DNA of 64,000 nucleotides from Pararobbsia alpina (GTDB taxonomy: Bacteria; Pseudomonadota; Gammaproteobacteria; Burkholderiales; Burkholderiaceae): contig NZ_CADIKM010000022.1 in NCBI RefSeq assembly GCF_902859895.1, positions 20,138 to 84,137 on the forward strand, given 5' to 3'. A program made the translations under genes and the position numbers. Positions 7,956-16,678 of this stretch are shown here, piece after piece (position 1 is the stretch's first letter; each line of letters opens with the position of its first letter). The notes under the pieces are model-generated. The model was not told the origin of the DNA. It saw nothing but the letters and a program-made list of their open reading frames with translations, and searched no databases.

Positions 7956-10613
7956 TCAATGGCGCCGGAACAGATCCATGATGTCCTGCTTCTCGTCGGG
8001 ACTGACCGTCGTCGGCGGCGGGGCTTCGGGCGTCGGGAAGGCGCCCGGCGGCCCTGAGAGACCGGGCACGCCGCTCGCCTCGCCGGCGAGTTCCGCTTCG
8101 TCGACTCCGATGCTTGCGACAAAGCCGCTGCCCGGCGTGAACGCATCATAGTAGAGCTCGTCGTCCAGCGTCTCGACACCCGGCGGTTTCGGCCATTGAT
8201 AGGGCGGCACGCCCTTGAGTGCCTGACGCATGTAGTCGATCCAGATCGGCAGTGCGAGGCCGCCGCCGGTCTCCTTGTCGCCGAGACTGCGCGGCTGGTC
8301 ATAGCCGATCCACGCGATGGTCGCAATCGTATGTTGGAAGCCCGCAAACCACGCGTCGCGCGAATCGTTCGTCGTGCCGGTCTTGCCCGCGAGGTCGGTA
8401 CGGCCCAACACATTGCTGTGCGCACCCGTCCCACGCTGCGCGACGGATTTGAGCAGGCTCGTCATCACATATTCATTGCGCGCATCGATCGCGCGCGGTG
8501 CATTGACCGCGGCTACCAGCGGTTTCGCGCTCGACACGACGCGCCCTTGAGGATCACTCACTTCAGCGATCAGATAGGGGTTGACGCGATAGCCGCCGTT
8601 CGCGAACACCGAATACGCGGTCGCCATCTGCAGTGGCGTGACGAGACCCGCGCCGAGTGCCATCGGCAGATAGGCCGGGTTGCGTGCGGCATCGAAACCG
8701 AAGCGCGTGATGTAGTTCTGCGCGTAACGTGTGCCGATGTATTCGAGGATCCGGATCGACACCATGTTCTTCGATCTCTGCAGCGCGGTGCGCATGGTGA
8801 TCGGGCCGTCATAGCCACCCGCATAGTTCTTCGGCGCCCACGGTTCCTGTCCCGGACCGTTCGGCGGGAAATAGAGCGGCGCGTCGTTGATGATGGTCGC
8901 CGGTCCGAGACCCTTGTCGAGCGAAGCCGAGTAGATGAACGGCTTGAAGCTCGAACCCGGCTGGCGCCACGCTTGCGTGACGTGGTTGAACTTGTTCTTG
9001 TTGAAGTCGAATCCACCGATCAGGGCGCGAATCGCCCCGTCCTGCGGCGTCACTGAAATCAGTGCGGCCTCGACCTGCGGCAACTGCGTGATCGTCCAGC
9101 TCGCGTCGGCATTCTGGATCAGACGGATCACGGCCCCTGGGCGCACCTTGGGCTGCGCGCCCGCCTTCGCGGCCAGCATGCCGGCCGCGGGCTTGAGACC
9201 GTTGCCGCTGACGATGGCCACGCTGCCGTCCGACAGTTCCGCCTGCACTTCCTTGGGTGAGGAAGACACCACCACGCCCGCGACGATGTCGCCGTTGTCC
9301 GGATGCGCGTTCAATGCGTCGTCGATCGCCTGATCGCGTTCGCTGGTGTCGTCGCCGTTGGCCGCGGGCAGCTCGATATAGGCTTCCGGTCCGCGATAGC
9401 CATGGCGTCGCTCATAGTCCATCACCCCTTTGCGCACTGACTCGTAGGCCGCCTGCTGGAGTGCCGAGTCGACCGTCGTCGTCACGGTCAGGCCCAGCGT
9501 ATAGGCCTCTTCGTGATATTGCGCGACCATCAGCTGCCGCACCATCTCGGCGAGGTATTCGGCGTGCACGCTGTACTGCGTGCGCGCGGTGCGCGTGCGG
9601 ATCGGCTCGCGGATGGCTTCTTCGTACTGGGCTTCATCGATGTAGTGGACATCGAGCATTCGCTTGAGAATGTATTGCTGGCGAATCTTTGCGCGTGTCG
9701 GATTGACGATCGGGTTATAGGCCGATGGTGCTTTCGGCAAGCCCGCGAGCATCGCGGCCTGGGCCAGCGTGACGTCCTTGAGATCCTTGCCGAAGTAGAC
9801 GCGTGCGGCAGCCGCGAAACCATAGGCACGCTGACCCAGATAGATCTGGTTCATGTACAGCTCGAGGATCTGGTCCTTGCTGAGGGCGGACTCGATCTTG
9901 TAGGCGAGCAGCATCTCGTAGACCTTGCGCGTGTAGGTCTTCTCGCTCGAGAGGAAGAAGTTGCGCGCGACCTGCATCGTGATCGTACTCGCGCCCTGTG
10001 CGCTTTCGCCCTTGGTCAGGTTCGCGATGCCCGCGCGCAGGACGCCCTGGATGTCGACGCCGCCGTGTTCGTAGTAGCGGTAGTCCTCGATCGCGATCAC
10101 GGCCTTCTTGACGCTGTCGGGGATCTGGTCGAACGGAATGAAGCGCCGGCGTTCCTCGCCGAATTCGCCGATCAGCACGTGGTCCGCGGTATAGATCCGC
10201 AGTGGAATCTTGGGGTGGTAAGCGGTGATCGCATCGAGCGAGGGCAGGTTGGGCGCCATCACGATCAGGGCGAACAACCCTGCAAGCAAGGGTACCGCGA
10301 CCGCGGCCACGATCAGCGCGACGAGCGCGATCAGGATCCTCGACAGCCATGAGCGTTTGCGCCTGGGAGGACGCCGGGGCGGCGGTTCGCCTGACACGGG
10401 AGGCTGAGGCGGTTCGGGCGGCGCAGGGGGGGCTGCGGGCGGCTGCGGTGGCTCGCGCGGCGCATGGGGACCTGCGGGCGGCTGCGGTGGCTCGCGCGGC
10501 GCAGGAGGGCCTACGCGCGGCTGCGGTGGTTCGGGCGGCGCAGGGGGGCCTCCGAGCGGTTGCGGTGGCCCGGGCGGCTGCAGCGGAGGGCTTAGTGAAT
10601 CGTTCGGTTCCAT
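7956..10613 (-). CDS. mrcA: Penicillin-binding protein 1A, bifunctional peptidoglycan transglycosylase/transpeptidase
   Basis: 885 residues. Order: a cytoplasmic proline-rich tail (residues 1-85), an Arg/Lys stop and one membrane anchor (about 90-120), a GT51 transglycosylase domain with EDYRYYEHGGVD and GASTITMQVARNFF, then a transpeptidase domain with SxxK in GSSFKPF (near residue 553), SKN in RSKNMVS and KTGTTND near residue 742. It polymerises and crosslinks peptidoglycan in the periplasm. The N-terminal tail contains 12-14-residue imperfect repeats of the type PPAPREPPQPP, unlike E. coli PBP1A. It is divergent from the pil operon, the usual position in proteobacteria. Confidence 0.96.
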   Translation of the reverse strand: MEPNDSLSPPLQPPGPPQPLGGPPAPPEPPQPRVGPPAPREPPQPPAGPHAPREPPQPPAAPPAPPEPPQPPVSGEPPPRRPPRRKRSWLSRILIALVALIVAAVAVPLLAGLFALIVMAPNLPSLDAITAYHPKIPLRIYTADHVLIGEFGEERRRFIPFDQIPDSVKKAVIAIEDYRYYEHGGVDIQGVLRAGIANLTKGESAQGASTITMQVARNFFLSSEKTYTRKVYEMLLAYKIESALSKDQILELYMNQIYLGQRAYGFAAAARVYFGKDLKDVTLAQAAMLAGLPKAPSAYNPIVNPTRAKIRQQYILKRMLDVHYIDEAQYEEAIREPIRTRTARTQYSVHAEYLAEMVRQLMVAQYHEEAYTLGLTVTTTVDSALQQAAYESVRKGVMDYERRHGYRGPEAYIELPAANGDDTSERDQAIDDALNAHPDNGDIVAGVVVSSSPKEVQAELSDGSVAIVSGNGLKPAAGMLAAKAGAQPKVRPGAVIRLIQNADASWTITQLPQVEAALISVTPQDGAIRALIGGFDFNKNKFNHVTQAWRQPGSSFKPFIYSASLDKGLGPATIINDAPLYFPPNGPGQEPWAPKNYAGGYDGPITMRTALQRSKNMVSIRILEYIGTRYAQNYITRFGFDAARNPAYLPMALGAGLVTPLQMATAYSVFANGGYRVNPYLIAEVSDPQGRVVSSAKPLVAAVNAPRAIDARNEYVMTSLLKSVAQRGTGAHSNVLGRTDLAGKTGTTNDSRDAWFAGFQHTIATIAWIGYDQPRSLGDKETGGGLALPIWIDYMRQALKGVPPYQWPKPPGVETLDDELYYDAFTPGSGFVASIGVDEAELAGEASGVPGLSGPPGAFPTPEAPPPTTVSPDEKQDIMDLFRRH
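10386..10600 (-). repeat. Tandem proline-rich repeats in the mrcA 5' coding region
   Basis: Imperfect repeats of about 36-42 bases (consensus ggcggctgcggtggctcgcgcggcgca on the + strand) encode the PBP1A N-terminal Pro/Ala/Glu segments. Repeat number is likely variable between strains because units are nearly identical at DNA level. Confidence 0.75.
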
Positions 10614-10998
10614 GAAGTGCTTGAGCGCGAGACCGCTCGATTATAACGATCACCTTACGAAATGCTTTCCGAAAATCACTGGAGGCGCTGGAAAGTGGGC
10701 CTGAAGGGCGCAGCGCAATGGAGGAGCCGGTGCGCAGTAGGACGCCTTTGCATTGCCGACGAGCACACACATCGAGCGTGCGCATTGCCGGCGTTTTGTT
10801 AGCCGAACAGCTGAATGTTCGCGCACCTGTGTCCCCGACACAATCTCCATGGTCGATATCGCGCCCGGACGCGGCCGACAGGTCGACGCACCGGCGTCAC
10901 GACGTACCGGTTCATCGACTTACCCACTTATCGACGTGGCGATGCACGGGTTCCCCCGGACCCGCGCGATCCATGAACCAACACTGGAGGGCACGCGG
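10614..10998. other. Divergent intergenic region between mrcA and pilM
   Basis: 385 bases without a convincing gene. An open frame continues upstream of pilM to 10753 but its product (Arg/Thr-rich) resembles nothing and pilM has a far better start at 10999. The region must carry the promoters of both operons. Confidence 0.6.
10640..10645 (-). promoter_or_regulatory. Possible -10 element for mrcA
   Basis: A perfect TATAAT on the minus strand lies 27 bases upstream of the mrcA ATG. No good TTGACA-like -35 is seen at 16-18 bases, so this is a weak call. Confidence 0.35.
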
Positions 10999-11994
10999 AT
11001 GCGCAACTGGGTCAATGGCCCGCCGCTGAACTATGCGGCGGGAATCGAGATCGGCGTGAATGCAGTTCACGTCGTGGTGCTCGGATATGGGCGCCATTCC
11101 CGCCATGCTTCGCCATGGTTGCGGCTGCTCCACACGGGACGGGGCACCGTCGTCGCAGGCGCGACGTCCGGCGTCGACATACTCGAGCCGAGAGATGTCG
11201 CGAGCGCACTGGTCGATGCGTTCGGCGGCCCGCAGGAGGTCCAGGGGTGGTCAGGCGCACAGACCTCCGTGGGCCTGCCGCCGTCGACGGTTCTGACGCG
11301 GACCGTCACGCTTTCACAACTCACCGGCCACCGTGCCTCACGCGCGACGTGCCTGATGCCCGCGCAGCGGCGCGGCGAACCGACGACACTCGACCGGTTC
11401 GAGGAGGGGGTGCTTGCCGAAGCAGAGCGGATGATGTCCCTCGAGCGCAACGAATTGTGCGTGGACTGGTTTCGCGCTCCCTCGGCGAACGACGTCGAAC
11501 AGGCAACGATCGTTGCGACCACGCGCCAACAAGTCCAGACGCGTGTGACGACCGCCGCGCTCGCGGGCCTTCGCGTGAGTACGGTCGATGGCGAAGCCGA
11601 TGCGGCGCTGCGTGCGTGCCGCTATTGGGCACATATCCGGCATCCGGCCGCACGTGCGTGTGTCGCGCTATGGGCGGGGCCGGACGATACGCGCACCTGG
11701 TGCTTGCGCGACGGCGCGATCGAGCTGGTCATGATCGGCGATCGGGGGTTCGATATGGATCGACTGCGCGTATGGGCTCACCACGCCGCACCCGCGGTGA
11801 TCGTGACGGCCGGCAGTGCGGCCGAGTTCGGCCGCCGCACGCCCGATCCGGAACATCTGGCCCGCGCGCTCGGCTGCGTGGTCGAGCCATTCGATCCCGC
11901 CCGGTGTTGTCCGTGCGTCGACCCGACGAAGAGCCTGCAGACCGGACCGCACTATGCGGTTGCATTCGGACTCGCGTTGCGGGGTGTCGAATGA
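10999..11994 (+). CDS. pilM: PilM-like actin-fold protein of the type IV pilus / competence secretin operon
   Basis: 331 residues. It begins the overlapping five-gene set ending in the secretin. Similarity to PilM is by position and by features: an N-terminal phosphate-1-like segment GIEIGVNAVHVVVL, a helix-rich middle with AEAERMMSLERNELCVDWF, and a second-lobe segment RVSTVDGEADAALRACRYW resembling the PilM VDxExxALxR pattern. In the family it is a cytoplasmic partner of PilN. I chose the ATG at 10999 because GGAGG ends 8 bases upstream. The sequence is divergent, so function is inferred mainly from context. Confidence 0.75.
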   Translation: MRNWVNGPPLNYAAGIEIGVNAVHVVVLGYGRHSRHASPWLRLLHTGRGTVVAGATSGVDILEPRDVASALVDAFGGPQEVQGWSGAQTSVGLPPSTVLTRTVTLSQLTGHRASRATCLMPAQRRGEPTTLDRFEEGVLAEAERMMSLERNELCVDWFRAPSANDVEQATIVATTRQQVQTRVTTAALAGLRVSTVDGEADAALRACRYWAHIRHPAARACVALWAGPDDTRTWCLRDGAIELVMIGDRGFDMDRLRVWAHHAAPAVIVTAGSAAEFGRRTPDPEHLARALGCVVEPFDPARCCPCVDPTKSLQTGPHYAVAFGLALRGVE

Positions 11995-12806
11995 AGCGCG
12001 CTTCGCCTCAGAGCCGGAAGCTCGGCTCCGGCTCATCCAGGGGGGGACGGCGGTCGTCGATCGCACATGGCGACTATTCAGCGCGTGTGCTCGTGCATCG
12101 CCGCGTCGCCTGCATCGGTTCGGAGTTCAGCCGATTCAACTTGTTTCCCTATCGACAGGTCGAGGCTCGGCGTGCGCGTCGCCGCTTGCTCGTCGAACTC
12201 GTGCTGGCCGCGGCGGTCGGCGGTGGCGCTGCGTTCGCGAATGAGCGCGTCGATCGCCATCGCGCCGTTGCAATGGCGTCTCGCCAGGCACGCGAGGTGA
12301 GCGTGCTGCGTGAGCGGCTTGTCCAGCTCAAGCCACGTGCCGCTCGCGCGGATCAGTTCGATGCCTTGCGCGAGCGCGATGGCCGCCGCCGCGCACGCAT
12401 GGGGGATCTGAACGTGCGGCGCAGGCGAATCGCTGACTTGCTTGAATCGGTTGGACGCGTCGCGCCGGATTGTCCTGGCGTGGTGCTGCGCGCAATGGAA
12501 ATCGACACCGGGCAGCTCTTGCTGGACGGTGCGGCCGCCGATGTGCAGGCCTTTGTTCGATGGCTCGGCGCGCTGAGGAAGCATGGAGCACTCCCTGCGC
12601 CCATCGTTGACGTTCTTGAGCGCGATGGATTGCACTTGCGATTTTCTGTGCGCGCCGATACCGGAAGTGACGCGGGGGGCATGCCGCCGGACGGCGTGTC
12701 CGAGGAGGGCGTGCCGCGGAGGCCGGCACCGGAGGGTGCGGGACGGGCGCGGGGAATGTCGAAGGATGGGCAAGCGGGAAAGGGTGCGGCCATGGACGGG
12801 GTATGA
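11991..12806 (+). CDS. pilN: PilN-like inner-membrane protein
   Basis: 271 residues; its ATG overlaps the pilM stop (ATGA). The core starts with the PilN signature SRFNLFPYRQVEARRARRR followed by a membrane helix (LLVELVLAAAVGGGAAF) and a coiled-coil-like Arg-rich segment, then a periplasmic domain. In the family the N-terminal motif binds PilM. The first 45 residues precede the usual PilN start; a GTG at about 12089 or 12095 may be the true start. The C-terminal 40 residues are Gly/Pro-rich and low complexity. Confidence 0.75.
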   Translation: MKRASPQSRKLGSGSSRGGRRSSIAHGDYSARVLVHRRVACIGSEFSRFNLFPYRQVEARRARRRLLVELVLAAAVGGGAAFANERVDRHRAVAMASRQAREVSVLRERLVQLKPRAARADQFDALRERDGRRRARMGDLNVRRRRIADLLESVGRVAPDCPGVVLRAMEIDTGQLLLDGAAADVQAFVRWLGALRKHGALPAPIVDVLERDGLHLRFSVRADTGSDAGGMPPDGVSEEGVPRRPAPEGAGRARGMSKDGQAGKGAAMDGV

Positions 12807-13870
12807 GAGACATGATGCCTTCTGCCGGTCATCGTGAAGCATTCGCGTCGACTTGCGTCCAGGCCTTCGTCGACGCAGCAGGCAGGCGTACCGGCGTGCC
12901 TGTGCATCGCTGGCGCGGGGGGCACCGCGTCGCTGCAGCATTGCTCGCGGCCGCCCTCGGGTGGGCGGCTGCGATGCAGCTCGCGCAGCAAGGTGGTGGG
13001 GAGCGCGACAGCGCGGTTGGCTCGGTTCGGGGATCAGGGAACGCGGGCGAAGCCGAACGCTTGCGAGCTGCTCTCGCGCATGAGCTCGCGCGGATTGCCT
13101 CGAGCGAGAAGGCCGAGGCTTTGCGAACCGGGTTTTTCGCCGACGCTTCGCTGAGCGACGATGACCTCGTTGAAATCCTGGGACGGTTGGCGACAGATGC
13201 GATGCTGCATGTCGAGAGCTTCAAGTCGGGTGCGCTCGATAGAGATGCCGATGGTGCGCAACGAAGCATGGCTATCACATTGAGCGGCTCTTACTTTGGT
13301 GTTGCATATTGGGTCGGCAGGCTTGGTCTGGCTGATCGCCCGATAGGCATCGACGCTCTGCACATCGAGCGTGAAAAGGCGGGGCGTTGGGTGCGCGTGA
13401 GCGCCGACTTGAAAGTTTTAGGTATGCGAACTTCCGTGGGTGACGTTCGAGTGGCCGGAGATCGATCGCCGCTGGAGGGGAATGCTCGTGTTGAGCAAGT
13501 CGTGGCTCTTGCCGATCCGTTTTCTTCCGAAACGCTCATCGCGCCGCAAATCGTCGGACGCCTGACCGGGGCGGGTCGAATCGTCGAAGTCGCTATGCGC
13601 GCCCGCGCACCTGTTGCGCAGACACCGATCGAGGGGCGTTTTCCGCCGCCGCAGGAACGCGAAGAGCGGACTGATTCGTCACAAGTGGAAGCGGCGCAAG
13701 CGGCGCAAGCGGCACAAGCGGCACAAGCGACACAAGCGACACAAGCGACCACGGAGAACGGCAATGTGTCGCATGTGAACGAGGACGTCGGGCAAACGGA
13801 TCGCATCGACACGGACCGTAGTGAAGCGGTCCCGGCGGACCCGACTGTTTCGGAGGCACACGCATCATGA
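12803..13870 (+). CDS. pilO: PilO-like protein with a PilP-like or degenerate C-terminal part
   Basis: 355 residues, ATGA overlap with pilN. One membrane helix (VAAALLAAALGWAAAMQLA, about 46-64), a periplasmic coiled-coil region (AERLRAALAHELARIASSEKAEALR) and a ferredoxin-like half follow, as in PilO. The C-terminal third has VALADPFSSETLIAPQIVGRLTG, reminiscent of the DPF / (V)G-L motif that starts the PilP domain, then a low-complexity Gln/Ala/Thr tail. No separate pilP gene lies before the secretin, so this may be a PilO-PilP merger; that is inference. Confidence 0.65.
   Translation: MRDMMPSAGHREAFASTCVQAFVDAAGRRTGVPVHRWRGGHRVAAALLAAALGWAAAMQLAQQGGGERDSAVGSVRGSGNAGEAERLRAALAHELARIASSEKAEALRTGFFADASLSDDDLVEILGRLATDAMLHVESFKSGALDRDADGAQRSMAITLSGSYFGVAYWVGRLGLADRPIGIDALHIEREKAGRWVRVSADLKVLGMRTSVGDVRVAGDRSPLEGNARVEQVVALADPFSSETLIAPQIVGRLTGAGRIVEVAMRARAPVAQTPIEGRFPPPQEREERTDSSQVEAAQAAQAAQAAQATQATQATTENGNVSHVNEDVGQTDRIDTDRSEAVPADPTVSEAHAS
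13690..13749 (+). repeat. 9-bp tandem repeat (gcg gcr caa) in pilO
   Basis: Seven consecutive 9-base units of the form gcggcgcaa/gcggcacaa/gcgacacaa encode (AAQ)n(ATQ)n in the PilO tail. In-frame unit changes would only alter tail length. Confidence 0.85.
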
Positions 13871-15858
13871 GATTGCGGACACGGCTCGCGCGAAACGACC
13901 GAAACGTCAGAGATGTCCGAAACGTCAGAGAAGTCCGAGACGTCAGAAGCGCACCGCGTCGCGGTGCCTGCCTGCGCGTGGCGGGCGGACTCGCAGTTCG
14001 GTCAGCGTTGTTGTTTGCCGCCGGTCAATGGTCGGAGCCTGCAGCATTCCCGCGGTCCGCATCGGCGCTTGCATGGGCGGCCTTGCCACCCTTACCGCCG
14101 GACCTTTCGCGGGATCTTCTTCGCGATGTTTCTGGCGACCTTCCGCTTGACGACTTACCGGACCATTCATCTGCTCCCCCGCGAGACTTGTCTCACGAGC
14201 GTTCCTCCAGCCTGGCGGGCACCGCGTCGTCCGCCGCGCGTCCGACAGGACGTGGCCGCCCGCTGGCGGTGGCGATTCCCGACGACGAACCGGTCTCGCT
14301 CGACTTCGACGACGCGCCGCTGCCGCTCGTACTCAAGTCGTTCGGCGAACTTGCCGGAGTCAATATCCTTGTCGCGGATGGCATCCAGGGCAGCGTCACA
14401 CTGCATTTGAAGCAAGTCGGATGGCGCGATGCATTCGAGGCCCTACTCGATGCTCACGGCCTTGCCGTACGTCGGCACGGCACGATCCTCTGGCTGTCGT
14501 CGACGGAACAGTTGACTCGACGCGAACGCCGCGAGTCCGATGCGACCAACCGTCTGGCCGACGCCGAACCGCTCACGAGCACGATGTTCGAGCTTCACTA
14601 CGTGCGCGCCGAGACCGCACGTGCCTTGATCGCTGGACCGGGCGACCAGCGCGTGCTGTCCCGGCGCGGCGCCGCGACGGCGGACATCCGGACCAACCAA
14701 TTGTTTGTGAGCGATATCGCGCAGCGCCTCGCACAGGTCCGAGAAGTGATTGCGCGCGTCGATCGGCCGACGCGGCAAGTCCTGATCGAGGCCCGCATCG
14801 TCGAGGCGGAAGACGGCTTCTCGCGCAACCTGGGGACCCGGCTTTCGCTGCTCGGCGCGAGCCCGGCATTCGGCGGCTCCGGACATGCGACCTCGACCCG
14901 AAGCGTGCAGGACGGCACCCGCGAGAGTGCCGGCACCGGTGGTCACGGCCGCGTGAGCGGTGGCGGGGATGGCGGAGCAAGCGCACACGCAATGACGAAC
15001 GTGGGCGAAGGCGGTTTAAACGTGAATTCAAGTTCGAACTCAGGCTCGGATTCAGGCTCGGGCTCAGTCCTAGGCCCAGGCTCAATTGGTGGTGTTGGTG
15101 GGGGCGGCGGCGGAGGTGAAGGTGAAGGTGGAGGTGGAGGTGGAGGTGGAGGTGGAGGTGACGGTGACGGTGGCGGTGGCGGTGGCGGCGGCGGAGCGTT
15201 CGCGGTGGTCGCCGGCGCCCTGGGTGCGATGTACAGCTTGCCTGCGGGCCCGCTCGCGGGCTTCGGCGCCGCGAGCGCGGGCCTGACCTTGCTGTCGGCC
15301 GGCGCGCGACGTGTGCTGGCGCTCGAACTCAGCGCGCTCGAGGCGGACGGACGCGGTCGCATCATATCGAGCCCGCGCATCATCACGGCGGACCGCGTCA
15401 AGGCCTTGATCGAACAGGGCACCGAACTGCCCTACCAGGCCAAGGTCGGCGAAGGCATGTCGGGCGTCCAGTTCCGTCGCGCGGGACTCAAACTCGAAGT
15501 CACGCCGCAGATCACACCGGACGGCCATGTCCTGCTCGAACTCGACATCACCAAGGACACGGTCGGCGCGACCACGCAGGCCGGCCCCGCGATCAACACC
15601 AAGCACGTACGCACGCAGGTACAGGTCGAAAGCGGGGGCACGGTCGCCATCGGCGGCATCTACATGCAGGACCAGCGGACCGATACTGTCGCAGTGCCGG
15701 GCCTCGGCTCGCTGCCGCTGATCGGTGCATTGTTCCGGCGGCAGGCCACGAGCCGTACGAAAAGCGAACTGATCGTCTTCATCACGCCCAATGTCGTCGC
15801 GGGGCCGCCCCTGCCTGCCCCAGCCTTGCTCGAAAGCGGGGCCACAATCGCCCCCTGA
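13867..15858 (+). CDS. pilQ: Type IV pilus / competence secretin PilQ (HofQ-like)
   Basis: 663 residues, ATGA overlap with pilO. Domains: an STN-type domain about 141-215 (VSLDFDDAPLPLVLKSFGEL), an N1 domain about 235-320 (TSTMFELHYVRAETARALI, RQVLIEARIVEAEDGFSRNLG), a Ser/Gly-rich insert about 345-450, and the secretin core about 470-645 (GRIISSPRIITADRVKALIEQG, the VPGLGSLPLIGALFRR motif and ELIVFITPNVV). It forms the outer-membrane channel for pilus or DNA. The N-terminus is Arg-rich with three 18-bp repeats (13900-13953) and lacks a clean signal peptide; the mature start may lie downstream. Confidence 0.9.
   Translation: MRLRTRLARNDRNVRDVRNVREVRDVRSAPRRGACLRVAGGLAVRSALLFAAGQWSEPAAFPRSASALAWAALPPLPPDLSRDLLRDVSGDLPLDDLPDHSSAPPRDLSHERSSSLAGTASSAARPTGRGRPLAVAIPDDEPVSLDFDDAPLPLVLKSFGELAGVNILVADGIQGSVTLHLKQVGWRDAFEALLDAHGLAVRRHGTILWLSSTEQLTRRERRESDATNRLADAEPLTSTMFELHYVRAETARALIAGPGDQRVLSRRGAATADIRTNQLFVSDIAQRLAQVREVIARVDRPTRQVLIEARIVEAEDGFSRNLGTRLSLLGASPAFGGSGHATSTRSVQDGTRESAGTGGHGRVSGGGDGGASAHAMTNVGEGGLNVNSSSNSGSDSGSGSVLGPGSIGGVGGGGGGGEGEGGGGGGGGGGGDGDGGGGGGGGGAFAVVAGALGAMYSLPAGPLAGFGAASAGLTLLSAGARRVLALELSALEADGRGRIISSPRIITADRVKALIEQGTELPYQAKVGEGMSGVQFRRAGLKLEVTPQITPDGHVLLELDITKDTVGATTQAGPAINTKHVRTQVQVESGGTVAIGGIYMQDQRTDTVAVPGLGSLPLIGALFRRQATSRTKSELIVFITPNVVAGPPLPAPALLESGATIAP
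13900..13953 (+). repeat. Three 18-bp tandem repeats at the 5' end of pilQ
   Basis: Units cgaaacgtcagagatgtc, cgaaacgtcagagaagtc and a diverged third copy encode RNVRDV / RNVREV / RDVRSA. They interrupt what should be the signal peptide region. Confidence 0.8.
15085..15197 (+). repeat. Glycine-codon microsatellite (ggtggaggt / ggcggtggc) in pilQ
   Basis: About 110 bases of almost uninterrupted GGN codons (with a few GAA, GAC) encode a poly-Gly linker inserted between the N1 domain and the secretin core. All units are multiples of three, so the frame is kept. Confidence 0.9.
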
Positions 15859-16012
15859 ACCCTGGCCGGCGGGGCGCGGCGCGCCGGCCGGCAGCCTTCC
15901 GATTGTCCCGGGGCCGGTGGTTGCGACACTGCCGCCAGGATGCCCGCACTCGACAAATGCGGCGGTTTCCTCTCTAATTCGGCCGACTTGATTGTAATTT
16001 GCGAGGCATATT

Positions 16013-16573
16013 GTGGAAGACCCCAAGGCCCGCGCCAATGTGTTCTTCATCGGCCTGATGGGCGCTGGGAAAACCACGGTGGGACGCGCGGTCGCCAAAC
16101 GGCTGGATCGGCCTTTCTTTGATTCCGACCTCGAAATCGAGGCGCGGACTGGCGTCAAGATTCCGTTGATCTTCGAGCACGAGGGCGAACAAGGCTTTCG
16201 CGTGCGCGAATCACTCGTGATCGACGACCTCAGCCAGCAAAGCGGCATCGTGCTCGCAACGGGCGGCGGCGCCGTGCTCGCGCCCCAAAATCGCGAATGG
16301 CTGAACCAGCGCGGTCTCGTGATCTATCTGCGCGCGAACCCGCATGATCTCTGGCTGCGCACCCGGCGCGACCGCAACCGGCCGCTGCTGCAGACCGAGG
16401 ACCCGCGCGCGAAGCTCGAATCCCTTTATACGGTGCGCGACCCGCTCTATCGCGAGTGCGCGCACTTCACGATCGAAACCGGCCGGCCCTCGATCAACGC
16501 ACTCGTCAACACGGTTCTCATGCAGCTCGAGGTCGCCGGGGTGTGGGTGCCGCCGTCTTCGGAAATTTCATAA
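16013..16573 (+). CDS. aroK: Shikimate kinase
   Basis: 186 residues with a GTG start. P-loop [12 protein letters not shown] at about residues 14-25, shikimate-binding [11 protein letters not shown] and the GGGAVL motif. It phosphorylates shikimate in the aromatic amino acid pathway. The pilQ-aroK-aroB order is widely conserved in proteobacteria. Spacing of about 150 bases after pilQ suggests either weak coupling or its own promoter. Confidence 0.96.
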   Translation: MEDPKARANVFFIGLMGAGKTTVGRAVAKRLDRPFFDSDLEIEARTGVKIPLIFEHEGEQGFRVRESLVIDDLSQQSGIVLATGGGAVLAPQNREWLNQRGLVIYLRANPHDLWLRTRRDRNRPLLQTEDPRAKLESLYTVRDPLYRECAHFTIETGRPSINALVNTVLMQLEVAGVWVPPSSEIS

Positions 16574-16678
16574 CCGCCATCGGCCGCCTGCGCGGGACAT
16601 GACATGCGCGCAAGCACGGACTTGCGCGCGCATGCGTGGCGCGCCCATCGCCAGCCGCCCTGCGTCATAATGTCGAGC

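Noticed and set aside
10753..10998. Upstream extension of pilM (82 extra codons)
   Set aside because: No similarity to PilM, no ribosome site, whereas GGAGG precedes the ATG at 10999.
13867..15858. Sequencing or assembly error as explanation of the Gly-rich insert in pilQ
   Set aside because: The frame stays open and both flanking secretin domains are in phase, so a true in-frame repeat is more likely.
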